Source: Platycnemis pennipes (lineage: Eukaryota > Arthropoda > Insecta > Odonata > Platycnemididae). From it: 64,000 nt of DNA. A program made the position numbers and the translations under genes. Positions within the stretch are counted from its first letter, which is position 1; the number at the start of each line of letters is the position of its first letter. Under the pieces are notes generated by a model, which was not told the DNA's origin, searched no databases, and saw nothing but the letters and a program-made list of their open reading frames with translations. The DNA is taken from contig OW121852.1 in the NCBI GenBank assembly GCA_933228895.1, positions 126,847,544 through 126,911,543 on the forward strand. Direction: 5' to 3'. Positions 34,641 through 47,560 of this stretch are shown piece by piece.

Positions 34641-37600
34641 TACAAAAACTAATGGTTAGGAGGTGAATCATCACATGGTGAAACGTTGACTGCAGTGGTT
34701 CAGGGTGAAGGCACGCACAAAACATGAGGAAGAAATTCATTTTGTGTAAAAAAAATTTAATTTGGAAGTTTCAATTTTTTTGTCAATTTTACATGAGTCA
34801 TATTTTCTCTTTTCAATTGGTATGACAAGTAAATTGTTGCTGGGTTTTTTACACTTAAGGTACGTTTATTTTGTAGAGTTTTTTTCCAAAACCCCGATTT
34901 TTTCTATACTCCTCCGCCAGTTGCTGATTCACGCAGTGGCTTACGCCGGTTTTTATACCCTCGTAGATTCTATTCTAATTCTACCTCTTTCAGACTTGCA
35001 TTTACGCACTTGATAGCTCACATTCAACAAAAAAATTTAATTCGGAACAAATGGACCGATAGTACTTGTCAGAGGTGGTGCGGCTCAGCATCTACGTTTG
35101 CCAGTAAATGGTAATGAACTAAACGTTCCCCCTCCCATTGAATAACCACAGCGTTTTATTATCTTTATTTTCATTAGAATAAAAACATTGTATTGGGATC
35201 TGATTGGAGCTCAAAATGTAGTTGCTTAGAATAATGGTTCGGGGCGTCATCAGTCAATGTCCGTTATGGCGGATCGTTTTTGGCGGCATGCATAATTTTC
35301 AAATTTTGATTCGTGATATCTCGAAAATTATTTATTATTCCTAACTCCAATACTCTCCATTGAAGTTGATATAGAATATGAAGTGCTCTACTGGCATTTA
35401 ATGTTCCAATTATTATAAGTAAGAACTAGTGATGGAAAGGAAACGTTTTTTTCATGCGAATGTTTTAAAACTTTGAATTAAAAACGTTTTCACCATTAAA
35501 AAAACGTTTTTTTTTACCTTTTATTCCTATATTGATTTTATTTTGCGCGGAAATTCATTTTGTTTAAACATTAATGTACATCTTGTTTCTGGACAATATA
35601 AACTGATTCATTCTCATTTCCAAGTTTTAAGTTTGAAATATTAATTGAAATACACGATATGAGATTATTACAAAATGTAATCACAATGAGAATATGGCGT
35701 GTTAAAAATCACACGTGAATACTCAATGGTCTCAAACACTTTAATTTAGGTGACTCGTATCGCGAAGGGTGAATCGTATTAAAGGGCCAATAAAGAAATG
35801 CAGTGAATGAATTAATTTCCTGCAATAGCTACGATAAGTACAATAATTAGTATTAGGTAAAAAAAAATATTTTAGCCACTTGTAACTGAAGCTGTTCGGC
35901 ATATTAGAGCAAATCATTCAATAGGATATAAACAAAGACAACTGTTATCTCTGAATTCTGTGGAATCCTCCAGCTTTCCTGCGGTGAGGGTGAAGTTTTT
36001 TAAAAATTAATACGCCTCTCGTACACAAGGGTTAGTACGACTCACCTCTAATAGCAAAAACGTCATCGGAAAACTAGAATTGAAAACTATAGAATAGAAA
36101 GTACTCTACTGGCATTTGATGTACCAATTATCATAAGTGAGAACTAGTGAGGAAAGGAAACCTTTTTTTTTCAGGAACGTTTTCAGGAACGGCCTTTTCG
36201 TGAGCAATGTTCTCTTCACTGAAGGTGGGATTAGATTTGGCGAGATTATCAAAAAATCCAAAATATCATAAATTTATGATGGTTCCAAGCTGGAACCTTT
36301 GCTTGTGTGATCAAAAAAATTAGCCGCCAAATGGTCCTTTGTCACGGCCACATCTCTCCTCTTTTGAACTAAATTTATTATTTCACTACTACGGCCATCT
36401 TTAATTTGAGCTGTGACCTACAAAAATATTTCACTATTTCAAAGGCGTCTAGAAAAATGCCTCAGACTTTGCTAAGCTGTGAATAATCACTTTCCATGTT
36501 GATTATGCAAGCGTTTAATGGTTTCAGAAGGTCTTGCAGATTTTTTATAAAAATCCAAGTCTTCAGACAGTACACATTTTTGTGTCGTGACGAAGCCTCA
36601 GTGACGGGTTCTTAGAATTCGCATCAATTGCCATCTGTTGCAGCGCACTCTTATTAGTAATTAACGATTACAGAGCAATAGCCGTGGATGCGAATCGATT
36701 TTCTTAAGGGTTGTTTAAAGTGCTAGAAATTTCTTTGCTCTTTTGAACATCTGAAAACCAAAAACTTATGCAATTTAAGGTTCTTATTTCGCTGATTATA
36801 TCCACAGCTGTCGTAACTTTAGGATCTATTTCCAGGATGCCTGGAAATGATGAATGTGGTCGATACAACCATACATGCAAATATGAGGATACTTCGATTG
36901 CAGACGGCCGCAGCAGGCTTAATCGCCTAATTAATTTCAATTACATTGTCGCATCGCGAAGTCTCTCAGTGTTTGGGAGAACAGTTGATGACGAATTGAC
37001 CACAAAGCGAATGCAGTCTTACAAGAGCTCACAAAAGTACACATAGGGAAAATATGTTATGCAAACCAATTTGAATCTAAAGGTAATATCACTCTCCTCA
37101 GACAAGAAATTAAGCGTCCACTCGAACAAACTTCCCAAAGTATAATAGACCAACGCATCAGCCTTGCAAACATATGAAAGCTAATGTTTCTTTTAAAATC
37201 TTTTTAAGAACTTAAGAAATACATTATTTATAAGATATTGTCTTAAAGTCCCAATTTTCACCTAAAAATAGCTTGAGAGCTCCAGCGGAAGGAAATAGAC
37301 GTAACTGGGGCTAGCTAGCTACCAAACAACTTGAAAGCATTTATAATTGTAAGATTCCTTAAGGAGCTACTCCATCCCTTAAGGGTCGAGATAGTTTACA
37401 AGCCGCAAGCCATGAATTCACTAGCTGCTTGTAAACTCTCCCAGTGTAATCATATTCACTACTAAAATAGAAGTTTGAAAAGTGAAAACAAACTGCAATA
37501 AAGTCGAAAGCCGAGCTACTTAACTCGCTACTTGCTGGCATTTGGGCTAGTGAGCGAGTATAATAGTTGGTTCGTTATTGTTGCATTTTTGCAAACAACA

Positions 37601-38050
37601 ATAATGTTTATTTAAATTATGGTTAAAATAAAATTTAACCATCATTTTTTTACAACCATAATGGTTAAAAATGAACCATAATTGTTTTAAGCACCTTTTT
37701 GACAGTTCTTATTACGTTAAAGTATTAATATACGTACTTTAGAAGATACTTTTGTTGACAATAGCTACGCGGTTGCTATGCAAAATAACATGGGGCTTAT
37801 GAGCCTATGTTTATTATTTCTTATTTACTACACATCCGAAAATGGAATTTATTAGATTTTAACTGATGTGTGTAATTGTTGTGTAAAAAAAGACACGAAA
37901 ACCAAATTTTTAATCAGTTCGTTGTCATTATCATTATCATCCACCATTCCAGACACTGTCTTTCATTAGTATAAATGGAAGATAGTGATAGTGAAGGCCA
38001 TAGTAATGTTTATTGACACAAAATAATTTAATCGATTAATGCTGCTTTAA
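34641..38050. other. AT-rich DNA with a direct-repeat pair
   Basis: A block of about 70 bp (TCTACTGGCATTTAATGTTC and AAGAACTAGTGATGGAAAGG) at 35375-35446 recurs in imperfect form at 36091-36160. Distal AATAAA at 35178-35183 could serve the upstream gene but is 770 bp past its stop. A palindrome-rich AT stretch (ATTATGGTTAAAAT type) lies at about 37610-37690. No genes are recognised. Confidence 0.4.
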
Positions 38051-38555
38051 CTCAGCCAAATATCGCTCAGAAATTTCTCCGCCAGTTGACGGAGAATGCT
38101 CGTTTTGAATGAGCTGCATCCTTCACTCTTCGTTTCGAATCTTTTGTGTTTCGTTTTGCCGAGTGTCTTCCGGCAATCTTCCGATTAATCGCCCGCATCG
38201 TTCTCGCTCGGCATCCCACCTCGAGGGAGTCTCCTCCAACGTGAAAATAAAATTCCCCTCCTCATATTGGAAACGAAGCAACCGGGAGGCGCATCGCTGT
38301 TGTTCTCCCCTGGCCATGCATGAAAGATGCAGCACCCTTCGCCTCCCGACCGGCCATTGTTTCCACGAGCTCCCTACGGCGCCCGGAGAACCAGCGAGTG
38401 CTTCGGAAGGGAGCCATTACCATAATTACTTCGCCCGCATTCACCACTTGGTGGGAGGGCGCATTGTGGAATGTTGGAGACGTCGTGAGGTTAAATGCAA
38501 AGGAGTAAGATTACGCGAAGGAGAAGGATGAGGAGAGAGAAAATGAGGGGATGGA
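38051..38555. other. GC-richer island with overlapping ORFs, no gene assigned
   Basis: Several ORFs overlap on both strands (up to 140 codons, 38109-38531 plus), as expected for GC-rich DNA. None shows a domain or splice context. It abuts the LINE tail at 38556. Confidence 0.35.
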
Positions 38556-38645
38556 AGTACATCTATATCTACACAATACCCTGCAAGCCACCGCGAAGGT
38601 GTGTGGCAGGGGGTGAAGATCACCAAGCATGCACTACTAACATGC
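38556..38645 (-). mobile_element. LINE 3' end, minus strand
   Basis: On the minus strand CACCCCCTGCCACACACCTT and GGTGGCTTGCAGGGTATTGT are followed by TGTAGATATAGATGTA. The same order with a GTAGAT tail closes the plus-strand LINE at 50430-50490, so it is a 3' terminus of the same family. Confidence 0.65.
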
Positions 38646-38744
38646 AAACAAACAACTATAGTGTCTCATGCAACTAGATTGTTAGTATCAATAGTATTTG
38701 AGGGATTTATACATGCATCACGCACTACAGACTACTCTAAAGTA

Positions 38745-38800
38745 TTTACTCTGCCTATCTCTTTGCTATGCTGCCTATTCTGTTCTAATAGTACGGGGGA
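38745..38800 (-). mobile_element. Extra copy of a LINE segment
   Basis: The stretch TTTGCTATGCTGCCTATTCT and AGTACGGGGGAAA recurs at 39070-39118, inside the LINE coding relic. There are thus two overlapping 3' parts of the same family in one orientation, about 310 bp apart. Confidence 0.55.
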
Positions 38801-38988
38801 AACATTTCTTGAGCACATATAGGAGTACTTAAATTGATATTGACTAAAAATTATTATTATTATTATTTTTCCTGAAATATTAATAGTCCACGTATGTGTA
38901 CAGCTGTTATTTGCAAGTTAGAAAGAAATTTGATTTTCGCATGAGTAATAAACAAGTACCACCTTAAGTAATCATATTCTGTACATGC

Positions 38989-39480
38989 TTAAAAAATTTC
39001 AACATGGGCAAGGGATACATAGATGGGATATAGTTCACTTTTTTGTGGCCGCCATATTGATTTCTGCCCTATCCCTTTGCTATGCTGCCTATTCTGTTCT
39101 CTTATAGTACGGGGGAAATATGCCATTTTGATTCTATGGGTACGACAATCTATCTCTCTAATCTTATTTATCTGGTCGAACCTAGCATAATATGCTGGGT
39201 TTTTTAATATGTGCCTAACATCTTCAGTAAAGTTATCCGATTGAAATTTCTCTAATAGATGTAATATGCACTTTAACCTACACTCTGATAATGATTCCCA
39301 CCCTAATTCTCGTCTTAATTCTGAAACGCTACTCAACCTTTCGTAACACCTTTTAACGAACCTAGCTGCTCTACGCTGCACACTGTCTAGTTCTCTGATC
39401 GAACCTAATTCATTAGGATCCCATACCAAGGAATGGTAGTGAGAGGAAAATTGTGCACTATGAGTACGCCTCGAATTCTA
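38989..39480 (-). pseudogene. LINE reverse transcriptase C-terminus
   Basis: The minus-strand frame 38989-39429 reads LDSVQRRAARFVKRCYERLS, then ELGWESLSECRLKCILHLL and NKIREIDCRTHRIKMAYFPR. This C-terminal block is typical of CR1/L2/Jockey-type non-LTR reverse transcriptases, just after the thumb. It matches the plus-strand relic at 49584-50214 in order and sequence. The upstream RT fingers and palm are missing. About 39490-39540 contains another TAGATGTAG tail of the same family, suggesting a stacked older insertion. Confidence 0.75.
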
Positions 39481-40519
39481 TTATTCGCTACTACATCTAC
39501 TCCGTATCATCAGCAAGGGTATATGGCAGGGTATGATTGCGTACTAGTTACGAATTATCGACTAATAAGCAATCACCGGTAAATCTGTGAAACAATATTC
39601 GTGCATTCAACCTCCCATATATAATCATGATTTTCTTTCACGTTGGGATGTTGAAATTAAACCAGAAATGTATGCACAAAATATAAAATACAGTTTTTTA
39701 AGCTGAACATATTGGCAATTTAAAATACTTTTAATAGTTACCTAAATACTAATACGATTAAAAGTAATAATTGCATGCTACCTGCCGACAATGCTCCTTT
39801 CTGACACGTTGTTTATTTATTATGTCTCAATGTAAGAATTCTTGTCTCGTTACGCTAAAAGATTTTTTTTAGCAAAAGTCATAAACACACTGAATTCCAA
39901 CGTAAACTAGTTTGCGATGCCAGAGGCTGATAGACATCACTGATATATTAGGTATATGAACCATCGGTATGTACGTGTATTATTTCAGAATACGGGATGT
40001 TAACAACAGAAATAACATATCTAAGATATAGATAATACATAAATAACTTATAGAAGAAAATAGATTTTAACATCTCCAAAACAGGATACAGCCTTGAATA
40101 AAGACGTTAGATGCAGAAGGAGGGCTATTAAGCCAGTACCTAACTTCGATACTTCAAACTGTAGTTCTAATTATGACACTCAACCTAATTCTATAAAACA
40201 ATTTACCACTCTAATTAACCTATCGTAGCAAAACCGTTGAACTAACCCTACTGACGTATTCCGCACACTCTACAATTCTAAAAGGAAACCTATTTCGTCT
40301 GGATCCTATGCACCTGCAGCATATTATAAATGGAGACAAGCAAGATAAACAGAAGCATGGATGACTACAAAGAAAAATAATCTATGGAGATATGTACCCT
40401 TGTTCTTTATCGGACATTAATGATATTTCAGCAATAAGCAGCGATTTGACCAATGCCTTGAGAGAATGGCCTACTTAGAACTTTTCTAATTGCTTGAATT
40501 GGAGCAGCCATCGACTTAA
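39481..40519. other. No clear feature
   Basis: AT-rich. Faint LINE-like peptide fragments may exist near 40100-40320 but are too decayed to support. Confidence 0.3.
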
Positions 40520-40745
40520 ATTATAATTGAACAACTTAATTGGCCACCTCAAGAAACATGATGGCCTGATGAAGACAATCGTCGAAGGACAGGTAAATGG
40601 AAGAATGGCAAAGGAAGGCCTCGTGTGAGTTATATGGAACAAGTGATGAAGGATGTGAAAGAGAAGAAATACGTGAATATGAAGAAATTGGCCGATAGAA
40701 GAACTCAGTGGAGAGCTGCGTCAAACCAATCTCAGAATTGCTGAT
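40520..40745 (+). pseudogene. LINE C-terminal relic (GRPRVSY type)
   Basis: Plus-strand pieces read NLIGHLKKHDGLMKTIVEG and then, in another frame, KGRPRVSYMEQVMKDVKEKK, followed by RRTQWRAASNQS and a stop. This is the conserved C-terminal tail (HxGLxxTIxEG, GRPR, WRAA) of the same broad LINE group as 45480-45900 and 46900-47560. A frameshift separates the two parts. Confidence 0.65.
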
Positions 40746-42990
40746 TGATTATGAATCGAATACGTCAATAGCGAAAATTCTGGATACCAAGACATGGAAA
40801 ACTGAAGAATATTTTCCCGGACGAACACTTCTTAAAATGAATGCACGCCTTCCCATTAATGACGATTCTTATAAGTTATAAATGAAGATGGAGTGACACG
40901 CTTCGGGAAACACGCAGTGCATTTCTCCTAGCAGCTTCAATTTATTCAAATGAAAACAAGAGTAATAACCACCTGAGGATTTTCTTCACTTAAAAAAACT
41001 CCCAAGATTCCAAGTTGAGAAATGTCTGTGGCTCCCCGAATTTTTTTATCGAAATCGCGAGACGTCAAACTCTCTAAATTGTAGTGAAGAAAAGATATGG
41101 CATTAAATGTGACCATAGGCCTTTAAATAACTATTCGAGAGGGAAAATTTATTGATAAAACATATTTTTCCAAAACAATTTATCAAAAAATTGCATATGT
41201 AGGATGTAAAGAGCGTGCTTATTAAATACACAGCGGAAATAGCCAGTGCCAAAATTTGCGAGTGAGGAGGGTTGCGTACCCACAGGCGTCATGAATTGTA
41301 ATTGCAGAATACCAGAATACCAGCCAAGAACAAATACTTATTTTTTACTGGTGAGATTCAGCGTTCTCTTATTCTACCGATAAATTCTATGAATCATTAA
41401 TTTACTCGAATTCCAACTGAATTCCATCGAGTTGGGCCACATAGTCAGTTCATCAGAACAGATCACAAAGAATATCAACTTATTATTCCCGCAAAAAAAA
41501 ACATTAAATTAATCAGAATAAATTACGAAAATATAAAAATAGTTCACCATAATTATAGAGAACGTTTAAAAAATATCAAATGATCAGAAGAATATGATAA
41601 AAATCATTGACGGAAATCAGGAGATAAATTGTTGTAAATGGAAGAAGGAAGAAAATGAATTTAAATCTATATGGTCATCTGGATACACTTTAGTCGCGCG
41701 GAGATGAGAAAATAGGAAAATCAAGTGGTCTTGAACTAACTTTAAGTGTCAATGAAGAGAAAATTATTTAACACGTGACTACTGGCTTTCGACCCACGCA
41801 TATCCAGCAATAAGCTAACGAATAACGAGTATTAAAACTGTTCATCAAAATAAGAGCGCATCAATTTTTGAGAAGCTAAATGTTCTCTCGAGGCTGATAT
41901 TTGTTTGGAAATAACAAGTTCTATGTTATTCATTTTCTAGCAGAGAATATTGTTCGTGTAAAGAAGATTATAGATTTTTAAATAGTATAAATGTTCTTTT
42001 AAATAGTATTAATCAATGTTAATCGAAGAAAAACTCCGGCTGAAAATCCGTCAATCTTACAATTAAAAGATAAAACACTCCGAAGGAGAAACGAGAAATA
42101 TGATGACATCCTACGACGTATGAAATACAACTTGATGTTGGATAAAAATGATTAAAATCTCCAAAAGCCGTAAACTGCTATTACAATTTACGGCCTGTGG
42201 AAATATTTATCCATTTTGCAAGCCGTAAGATGTCATCATTTTGTTAACTTGTTGTAAGTTGGCTCTGCCTGAGCAAACTGAATGAACTTTCTGATCAAAT
42301 TGCACCTGATGAGAAAGAGGAACTTTACAACTCCGTCAGTAAACCACACTGCGTTCCAATAGTACTGGGCCCCTTCATCTTCGTCTGAAAAATTAACCAA
42401 ATTTGGATACAATTTTCTCTTTCTTCATACACCCATGGTGCATGTCTTTTGTCACATTGTGTGGCCTCTAAATGTCTTGTCTCGCCCCTTGACATTGAAA
42501 TAATCTTTCAATGGACATAACTGCTTACTCTCAAATTCTGAAATAAGATATTGACAACGCATAATTTTAGCAATTATTCCAAACATTCATTTCAACAACC
42601 CTCAAAAGATGTCAGGACCGATTATATTCGGAAAATTTCGCAACTCTTTTCTCGCACTACCAAATGAAAAAATGAGACGTATTTAACAACCAATTTTGAC
42701 GGTGGAATTGTTTCCTATCTATGAGAACGAGACATTTTCTCCAGAAATAGTACACTGCTGTGGATTTCGAAGAGTGAGGTTTCTATTATCTGCTTCGGAA
42801 AGATACTATTTACAAAATATATCTGCAATTTCCAATTTATAATTTAAATATATAATTTACATGCATTTGAGTAAACTACAATGAGTCTGTTGTAATTGAC
42901 TTATTGGGAATTTTCATGCGAATCCATTTTTTGACCATTAATATTCGTTTGTCCACAAATTGATAAGTCGCTAATAATGAGCTACCATCT
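40746..42990. other. No recognised feature
   Basis: AT-rich. A short inverted pair around 42163-42233 (GCCGTAAACT and TTACGGC) is the only structure noticed. Confidence 0.4.
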
Positions 42991-42998
42991 TCATGGAG

Positions 42999-43905
42999 TA
43001 GGGATGCCACATCGGCTAAAAAACATCGAGTGGTCAATGTTTCGATGTTTATGAAAGTACTCACCACTCACTCATTATTCATCGACTTAGAACATCGATG
43101 TTTCGATGTATCGAGTTTTTATGCCTTCATATCCGAGGTTAGGTATTATCGTAGAGGTACTATGCATCAGAAATTTTGCATCTTCGTAAAAACTTGCAAT
43201 TTTGAAAATTATTCGGAAATCGTACCTTATTTAGTAAAATATTGATATATAATACGCAAATATTTTTCCATTGAATTTATTTTTAAACATTGAAAACATA
43301 TCACTGTTTCATAATGAAATAAAGATAAATAAACATAATTCAACAAAAAACAAATAACACAATAAAGTGGGTGTACCTGTTCCCTAAAAATATGCTAAGC
43401 TTGGTAGTACAAAAATAATCAAATTGAAAAACGGTGGGTTTAAAATTTTTAAAACTTCCAGTATCGGTAAGGAACACTCTTTGCTTAATATGCAGCGACC
43501 CCAACCTATTCCTGTTATCTTGTACCACCAAGTTGAGAGCTGATACAATCCTCTCAGAAGGTACTGATGTAGGTATGGCGGATCATGTTCTTGGAAGGCA
43601 ACACTGGGATGAAAACATGAACGATTTTATACCTTCACTTGTTTCCCTACACGCGAACGATAGATGGCGTACTTAGGGAAGGTTCGTTCGTATTCTTAAA
43701 AGGTTTATGATAAACAGAGAAATGAATTATTGGTCAACCAAAAACATTTATTATACCGCTCGTTTCCTAAAACATCGCTGCGATGTTGAGTGTTTCTAAA
43801 ACATCGAGTCGATGTTCCATCGATTGTCTTACCACTCGATGTTTTTGATGTATCGTCAAAAAACATCGAGTAGTCCGATACATCGATGCCGATGTGACAT
43901 CCCTA
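42999..43905. mobile_element. hAT element, 907 bp, with exact 8-bp target duplication
   Basis: Ends are TAGGGATGCCACATCGGC and its near-complement GCCGATGTGACATCCCTA (16 of 18 match). The 8-bp duplication TCATGGAG is perfect (42991-42998 and 43906-43913). Subterminal CATCGATG, CATCGAGT and CGATGTATCG motifs crowd both ends, as expected of transposase-binding sites. A second copy, with its own 8-bp duplication, is at 58338-62450. The inside keeps a relic of the transposase C-terminus on the minus strand. Confidence 0.9.
43440..43600 (-). pseudogene. hAT transposase C-terminal (hATC) relic
   Basis: The minus strand reads TSVPSERIVSALNLVVQDNR then NRLGSLHIKQRVFL, which is the hAT dimerisation region (family pattern: SER-S-a-L-v-R-NRL-h-Q-vFL). 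A stop lies upstream of it in frame (in the LPRT*SAIP segment). There is no RNase H-fold catalytic domain, so the element is non-autonomous. The copy at 58338 has lost the SER part by an internal deletion (NRSRLGSLHIKQRVFL remains). Confidence 0.75.
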
Positions 43906-43913
43906 TCATGGAG

Positions 43914-44230
43914 TCTGAGGTAAGAGTATAGGCTTCCCAACCAGATTGCTCGGATTTGATTCCAGGAAATAAAAGATATATTTTACACTGAGATAATGAC
44001 CTCTACATGAGTGATTTGTGAAGAGAATTCGAGTACAGTACTCCGTCCGTCGGGTGGGACGTTTAGCCGTGGTCCTCTTGGGGCCTTTCGTTAAGAACTG
44101 TCTATAATGTCGACGCCGGGATTTTTCCCCATCCTTAATCCTTCACCCTTTTCGCTCCAATCTGAAGCACCTTTAAGTTCGGATCAGACTCAAACTATAG
44201 ACGGTCCCTTTACTGTAAAAGTATTGGCAA
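43914..44230 (+). mobile_element. Possible tRNA-derived SINE interrupted near its 5' end
   Basis: An A-box-like GGTAAGAGTATAGG (about 43919) and a B-box-like GGATTTGATTCC (about 43954) are spaced as in a tRNA-type promoter. A conserved-looking body follows (GGACGTTTAGCCGTGGTCC, GTCGACGCCGGGATTT). The hAT element at 42999-43905 inserted directly before it. No second copy is in the window, so the family is unconfirmed. Confidence 0.42.
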
Positions 44231-44493
44231 CAGTAACCTAAGGAACCTGACTACAGCAGGTGATTTTTGTGTGTATTGAAAGTAAGAAAGCAGTGCAAAA
44301 AAATCTTTCATACATTTTTCAACCTCCAATTAAGAAATCTAAATTCTGCGCCGTTATTCTAACGGCTGGTACTTCAACTATAATTATGTTTTTGACGCAA
44401 TATTGGCATCTGTAATTTAATAATCAGGATGGATACTAATTAATAATGTGAAGAAAAATGTACTGATTAATAATGTAAAGAATAATGTCTTTT

Positions 44494-45222
44494 TAACGAA
44501 AACTAATATAAGAAGCGCAATTTTTGTAGAATTTAGTATTGTAAAATAGTGCTGGCCTTACCACACTTTTTTAAATGGTGTTAATAAATGTTTGCTCGAA
44601 AAAAAGCAGAAAAGCCTTAGTTACATGAAATTGGCGCTACAGTATGTTGTTATCATTGGCAACGGTACTTGTGAAGGAACGTGCTTACAAGCCTATTTAC
44701 CGACTTAATTAAGGAATATACCTTATCAAGGTCTTTCTCGTATTTTTTATGTAATTTAAATATTTCAGTGGTTATTGACATGGTGTAATTAATACCAATA
44801 CTTCCAAATAGTAGCAGCGTCATCGTTGCTAAACAGTTTTCAAAAATACGAATATTGATCAAATTCAAAACAAATAGTTGTATTGCAAGGGAATAGTTTA
44901 AAACTAAGCAAGAAAGTATTTAACCTAGTGTAGAATACGTATTACCAGGATTGAGCATGTATTATCACTTAGTAAATTAAACGTAGCAACAACACGTCAG
45001 TCATGTTTCGAAGTCAAAATGAGTTAAAAGAGCTCGTGAAAAATAGAATGCAACTACAACGCGCTATAAAATAGCACACTCATACAATAATTTTGCATGC
45101 GTTATCACCCTATGGATGATTTTCCATGTAGGTGTTTTTCTGGATCGGGATTTATTCATTAAACAACATAGCTCTTATACGGGATATTGAATCGAGGAGT
45201 ACCTACGGTGGAACCTCCTTAA
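44494..45222 (-). repeat. Dispersed repeat, copy B (inverted relative to 15603-16325)
   Basis: Reverse complement of copy A, about 29 kb away. On the minus strand a 71-codon ORF (44653-44868, begins MNLINIRIFENC) stays open here but is broken in copy A. It has a hydrophobic N-terminal part (TMTLLLFGSIGINYT) followed by a charged helix, which could be a fragment of a membrane protein; no family is recognised. Confidence 0.65.
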
Positions 45223-45479
45223 GTACACAAGAGTCTGTTTTACAAAAAAGAATGGAAACTCGCAGCTCGCAAAACACCTATTTGAAAAGAAACATGGCAA
45301 ATACCACGCCACTTATAGTACATGTTGATAGGAAACGTTGAATTGTTTGAATGAACTTGAAACTTAACAATTTTTTAACCTAACGGTAACATCAAAAGCT
45401 GCTTTCGAAAGAAGAATCTACTTACAACTGAAAATACAAGCGTGGATATAAGGAAAAAATTCATCAGAACGAAATTCTT

Positions 45480-45930
45480 CATTAGAACTTAACACTTGGA
45501 GCATGTTTCTTTATGGCAGTGTGGCATGGACGATAACAGAAGCAGAGAGGTCAAGTCCGGAAGCATTAGAAATTGGGTTCTACAGAAGAAAGATGAAGGT
45601 GAAATGGATCTACCGCGTGACTAACAAAGGAGTCCTAAAAAGATTAGGAGAATAGAGAAATCTTCGGAATACCCTAAGAAGAAGACGGGACAACTTGATC
45701 GGCCATATCTTGAGACATGATGGACTGATGAAGACTGTCGTTGATGGACAAGGAGACGGGAAGAAAGGCAGAGGAAGACCCCCTTACGAAGTTTTCTGGA
45801 AGCTTCAAAAAGAAGACGGGACCACTTAATCGTCACATCATGAGATGCGACGGATTGATGAAAACAATCATCCAAGTAAAAGGGAATGGAAAGAATGGAA
45901 ATAGCCTAGGGTGAGATACATGGAGCTTCA
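45480..45930 (+). pseudogene. LINE reverse transcriptase C-terminal relic
   Basis: Reads MFLYGSVAWTITEAERSSP, then FYRRKMKVKWIYRVTN, RRRRDNLIGHILRHDGLMKT and GKKGRGRPPYEV with an in-frame stop (after KRLGE). LYGSxxW, WxxR, IGHxLRHxGL and GRGRP are the conserved C-terminal motifs of a LINE group common in insects. A second partial copy of the IGHILRHDGLMKT block follows at about 45800-45900, so local duplication or a second insertion occurred. Confidence 0.7.
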
Positions 45931-46899
45931 AGGTTGATCCGAAAAGTGAAAGTCATGTCATTTTTTTATATTTTCAGCACTTATAGAACTAAAGTTCCTC
46001 TGTCTAATTAAGTAAAGATAATTATACCAACCCATACTCCTTTTTGGACAAACTGCACTTGAAATTACATACGATTAATGTCGAGAATGGCCATCACATG
46101 GGAATATAACGTTTAAAGATACCATAGTGACATGCCATTTTTGCAAAAAACTGATATTTTATGCGTCATTTCACAAGAAATAAAATGACCCGAAAATAAA
46201 GGCATCAACCCACCGTATTTTTCGCTAAATTCACCAATTTCTGCGCTTATAGCAGACGAAATGCGTTAGTTGTCTTCAAGTGGCGCTGCGGTCGCTCTAG
46301 CCAAAATGTATGGCGTATAAATAATATCATTACTAATGAGATATTAAAGCATATTTCAGAAAAATATTATAACATAATGTTTGATAGTAATATTCTGGTG
46401 TTATAAATTAGTATAATCATGGAGTACATGTATTTATTTCTTTAAAGTAAATGCTGAATTGACTCCATAGTCGAGCTGATTAAAATTATCATAAAAAAGA
46501 AATCCTTCGACTTTACATCGTATTTCTTGTGATACTTACGACTTTCAATAGCTTAGGTATTTTTCTTTATGAAGTAAGGATCACTTAGCAGGCATATATT
46601 CGTACTTAAATTAACAAGATTCCTCAGACAACTTGACTCAAACAGTCGCGAACCAACTTCCTTAAGGTTGTGAAAGCAATGAATACTGCGGTATGAAGAG
46701 AATTGACGATAAGAGGATAGATTGGAGAGCTGCTAAAAACTAATGTTAGGATTGTTGACTCTTAATAGCGATGATAACTGCGAGTTAGAACACATTCCAA
46801 TCAACAGAATAACGTACAATAGCTATGTATGATTGCAAGCTTTCATTTTTTTACTGCCTTCTATGGAATTAATATGAACATCAATAAGAAGAATGCTAA
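45931..46899. other. AT-rich stretch with a LINE tail fragment
   Basis: About 46670-46750 reads EYCGMKRIDDKRIDWRAAKN, the far C-terminus (WRAA) of the same LINE group. The rest of its 3' end may have been separated by insertion. Nothing else is recognised. Confidence 0.4.
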
Positions 46900-47560
46900 A
46901 AACCTAGAGTGTGGAAGAGAAAAGCTGAGAGTGGCAGATATCACAATTCGAGGAGTGAAATGAGAACAAATAGAGAACTTCACCTACCCCAGAAGCACTA
47001 TAACTTGGGATGGAAGAAGCTCCGCCGACACCAAGCGAAGAATAACACAAGCTAAGGAGGCGTTTATGAAGAAGAGACAACTGCTGTGCACAAAGAACCT
47101 ACGGCTGAAAACAAGGAAGCACTTCATCAAAACATTCGTATCAAAACATGGCACTCTATGGATCAGAGACATGGAGCATCGGGAAAGCAGACCAGCAAAG
47201 AACTGAAGCCTTCGAAACATGGTGCTTGAGGAGAATGTGGAAGATTAAATGGACAGATAAAGTGAGGAACGACGAGGAGTACAGAAGAGCAGATGAAGAA
47301 AGGACAATATGGAAAACCCTACGGCAAAGAAGAACCAGGTGGATTGGACATACCTTGTGGCACAATGAATTAGTTAGAAATATAATAGAAGGGAAGATTG
47401 ATGGGAAGGTCCCGCGAGGAAGACCAAGGAACAAGTACATAGGGGGCAAATAAAGAAGGGCATGAAAGAAAAAGCATATCAGGGTGTGAGATAACACTGA
47501 ATAGGGCAGGGCTGCAGTAGACCAATCCTAGGATTAAAATACTGATTATGAATTGCGAGC
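46900..47560 (+). pseudogene. LINE 3' fragment with frameshift
   Basis: Two frames together cover the C-terminal half of a LINE reverse transcriptase. About 46955-47145 reads NFTYPRSTITWDGRSSADTK and LRLKTRKHFIKTF (thumb region). After a frameshift near 47145, 47148-47453 reads MALYGSETWSIGKADQQRTE, WCLRRMWKIKWTDKV, RWIGHTLWHNELVRNIIEGK and PRGRPRNKYI. It ends in a diverged form of the WRAADQS tail near 47510-47530. The APE and RT catalytic regions are absent, so it is a 5'-truncated copy. Confidence 0.8.

Noticed and set aside
35375..36160. A transposon bounded by direct repeats (LTR-like)
   Set aside because: The repeats are only about 70 bp, imperfect, and lack TG...CA ends, a primer-binding site or coding content.
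38109..38531. 140-codon ORF
   Set aside because: Overlaps several ORFs on both strands in GC-rich DNA and shows no motif.
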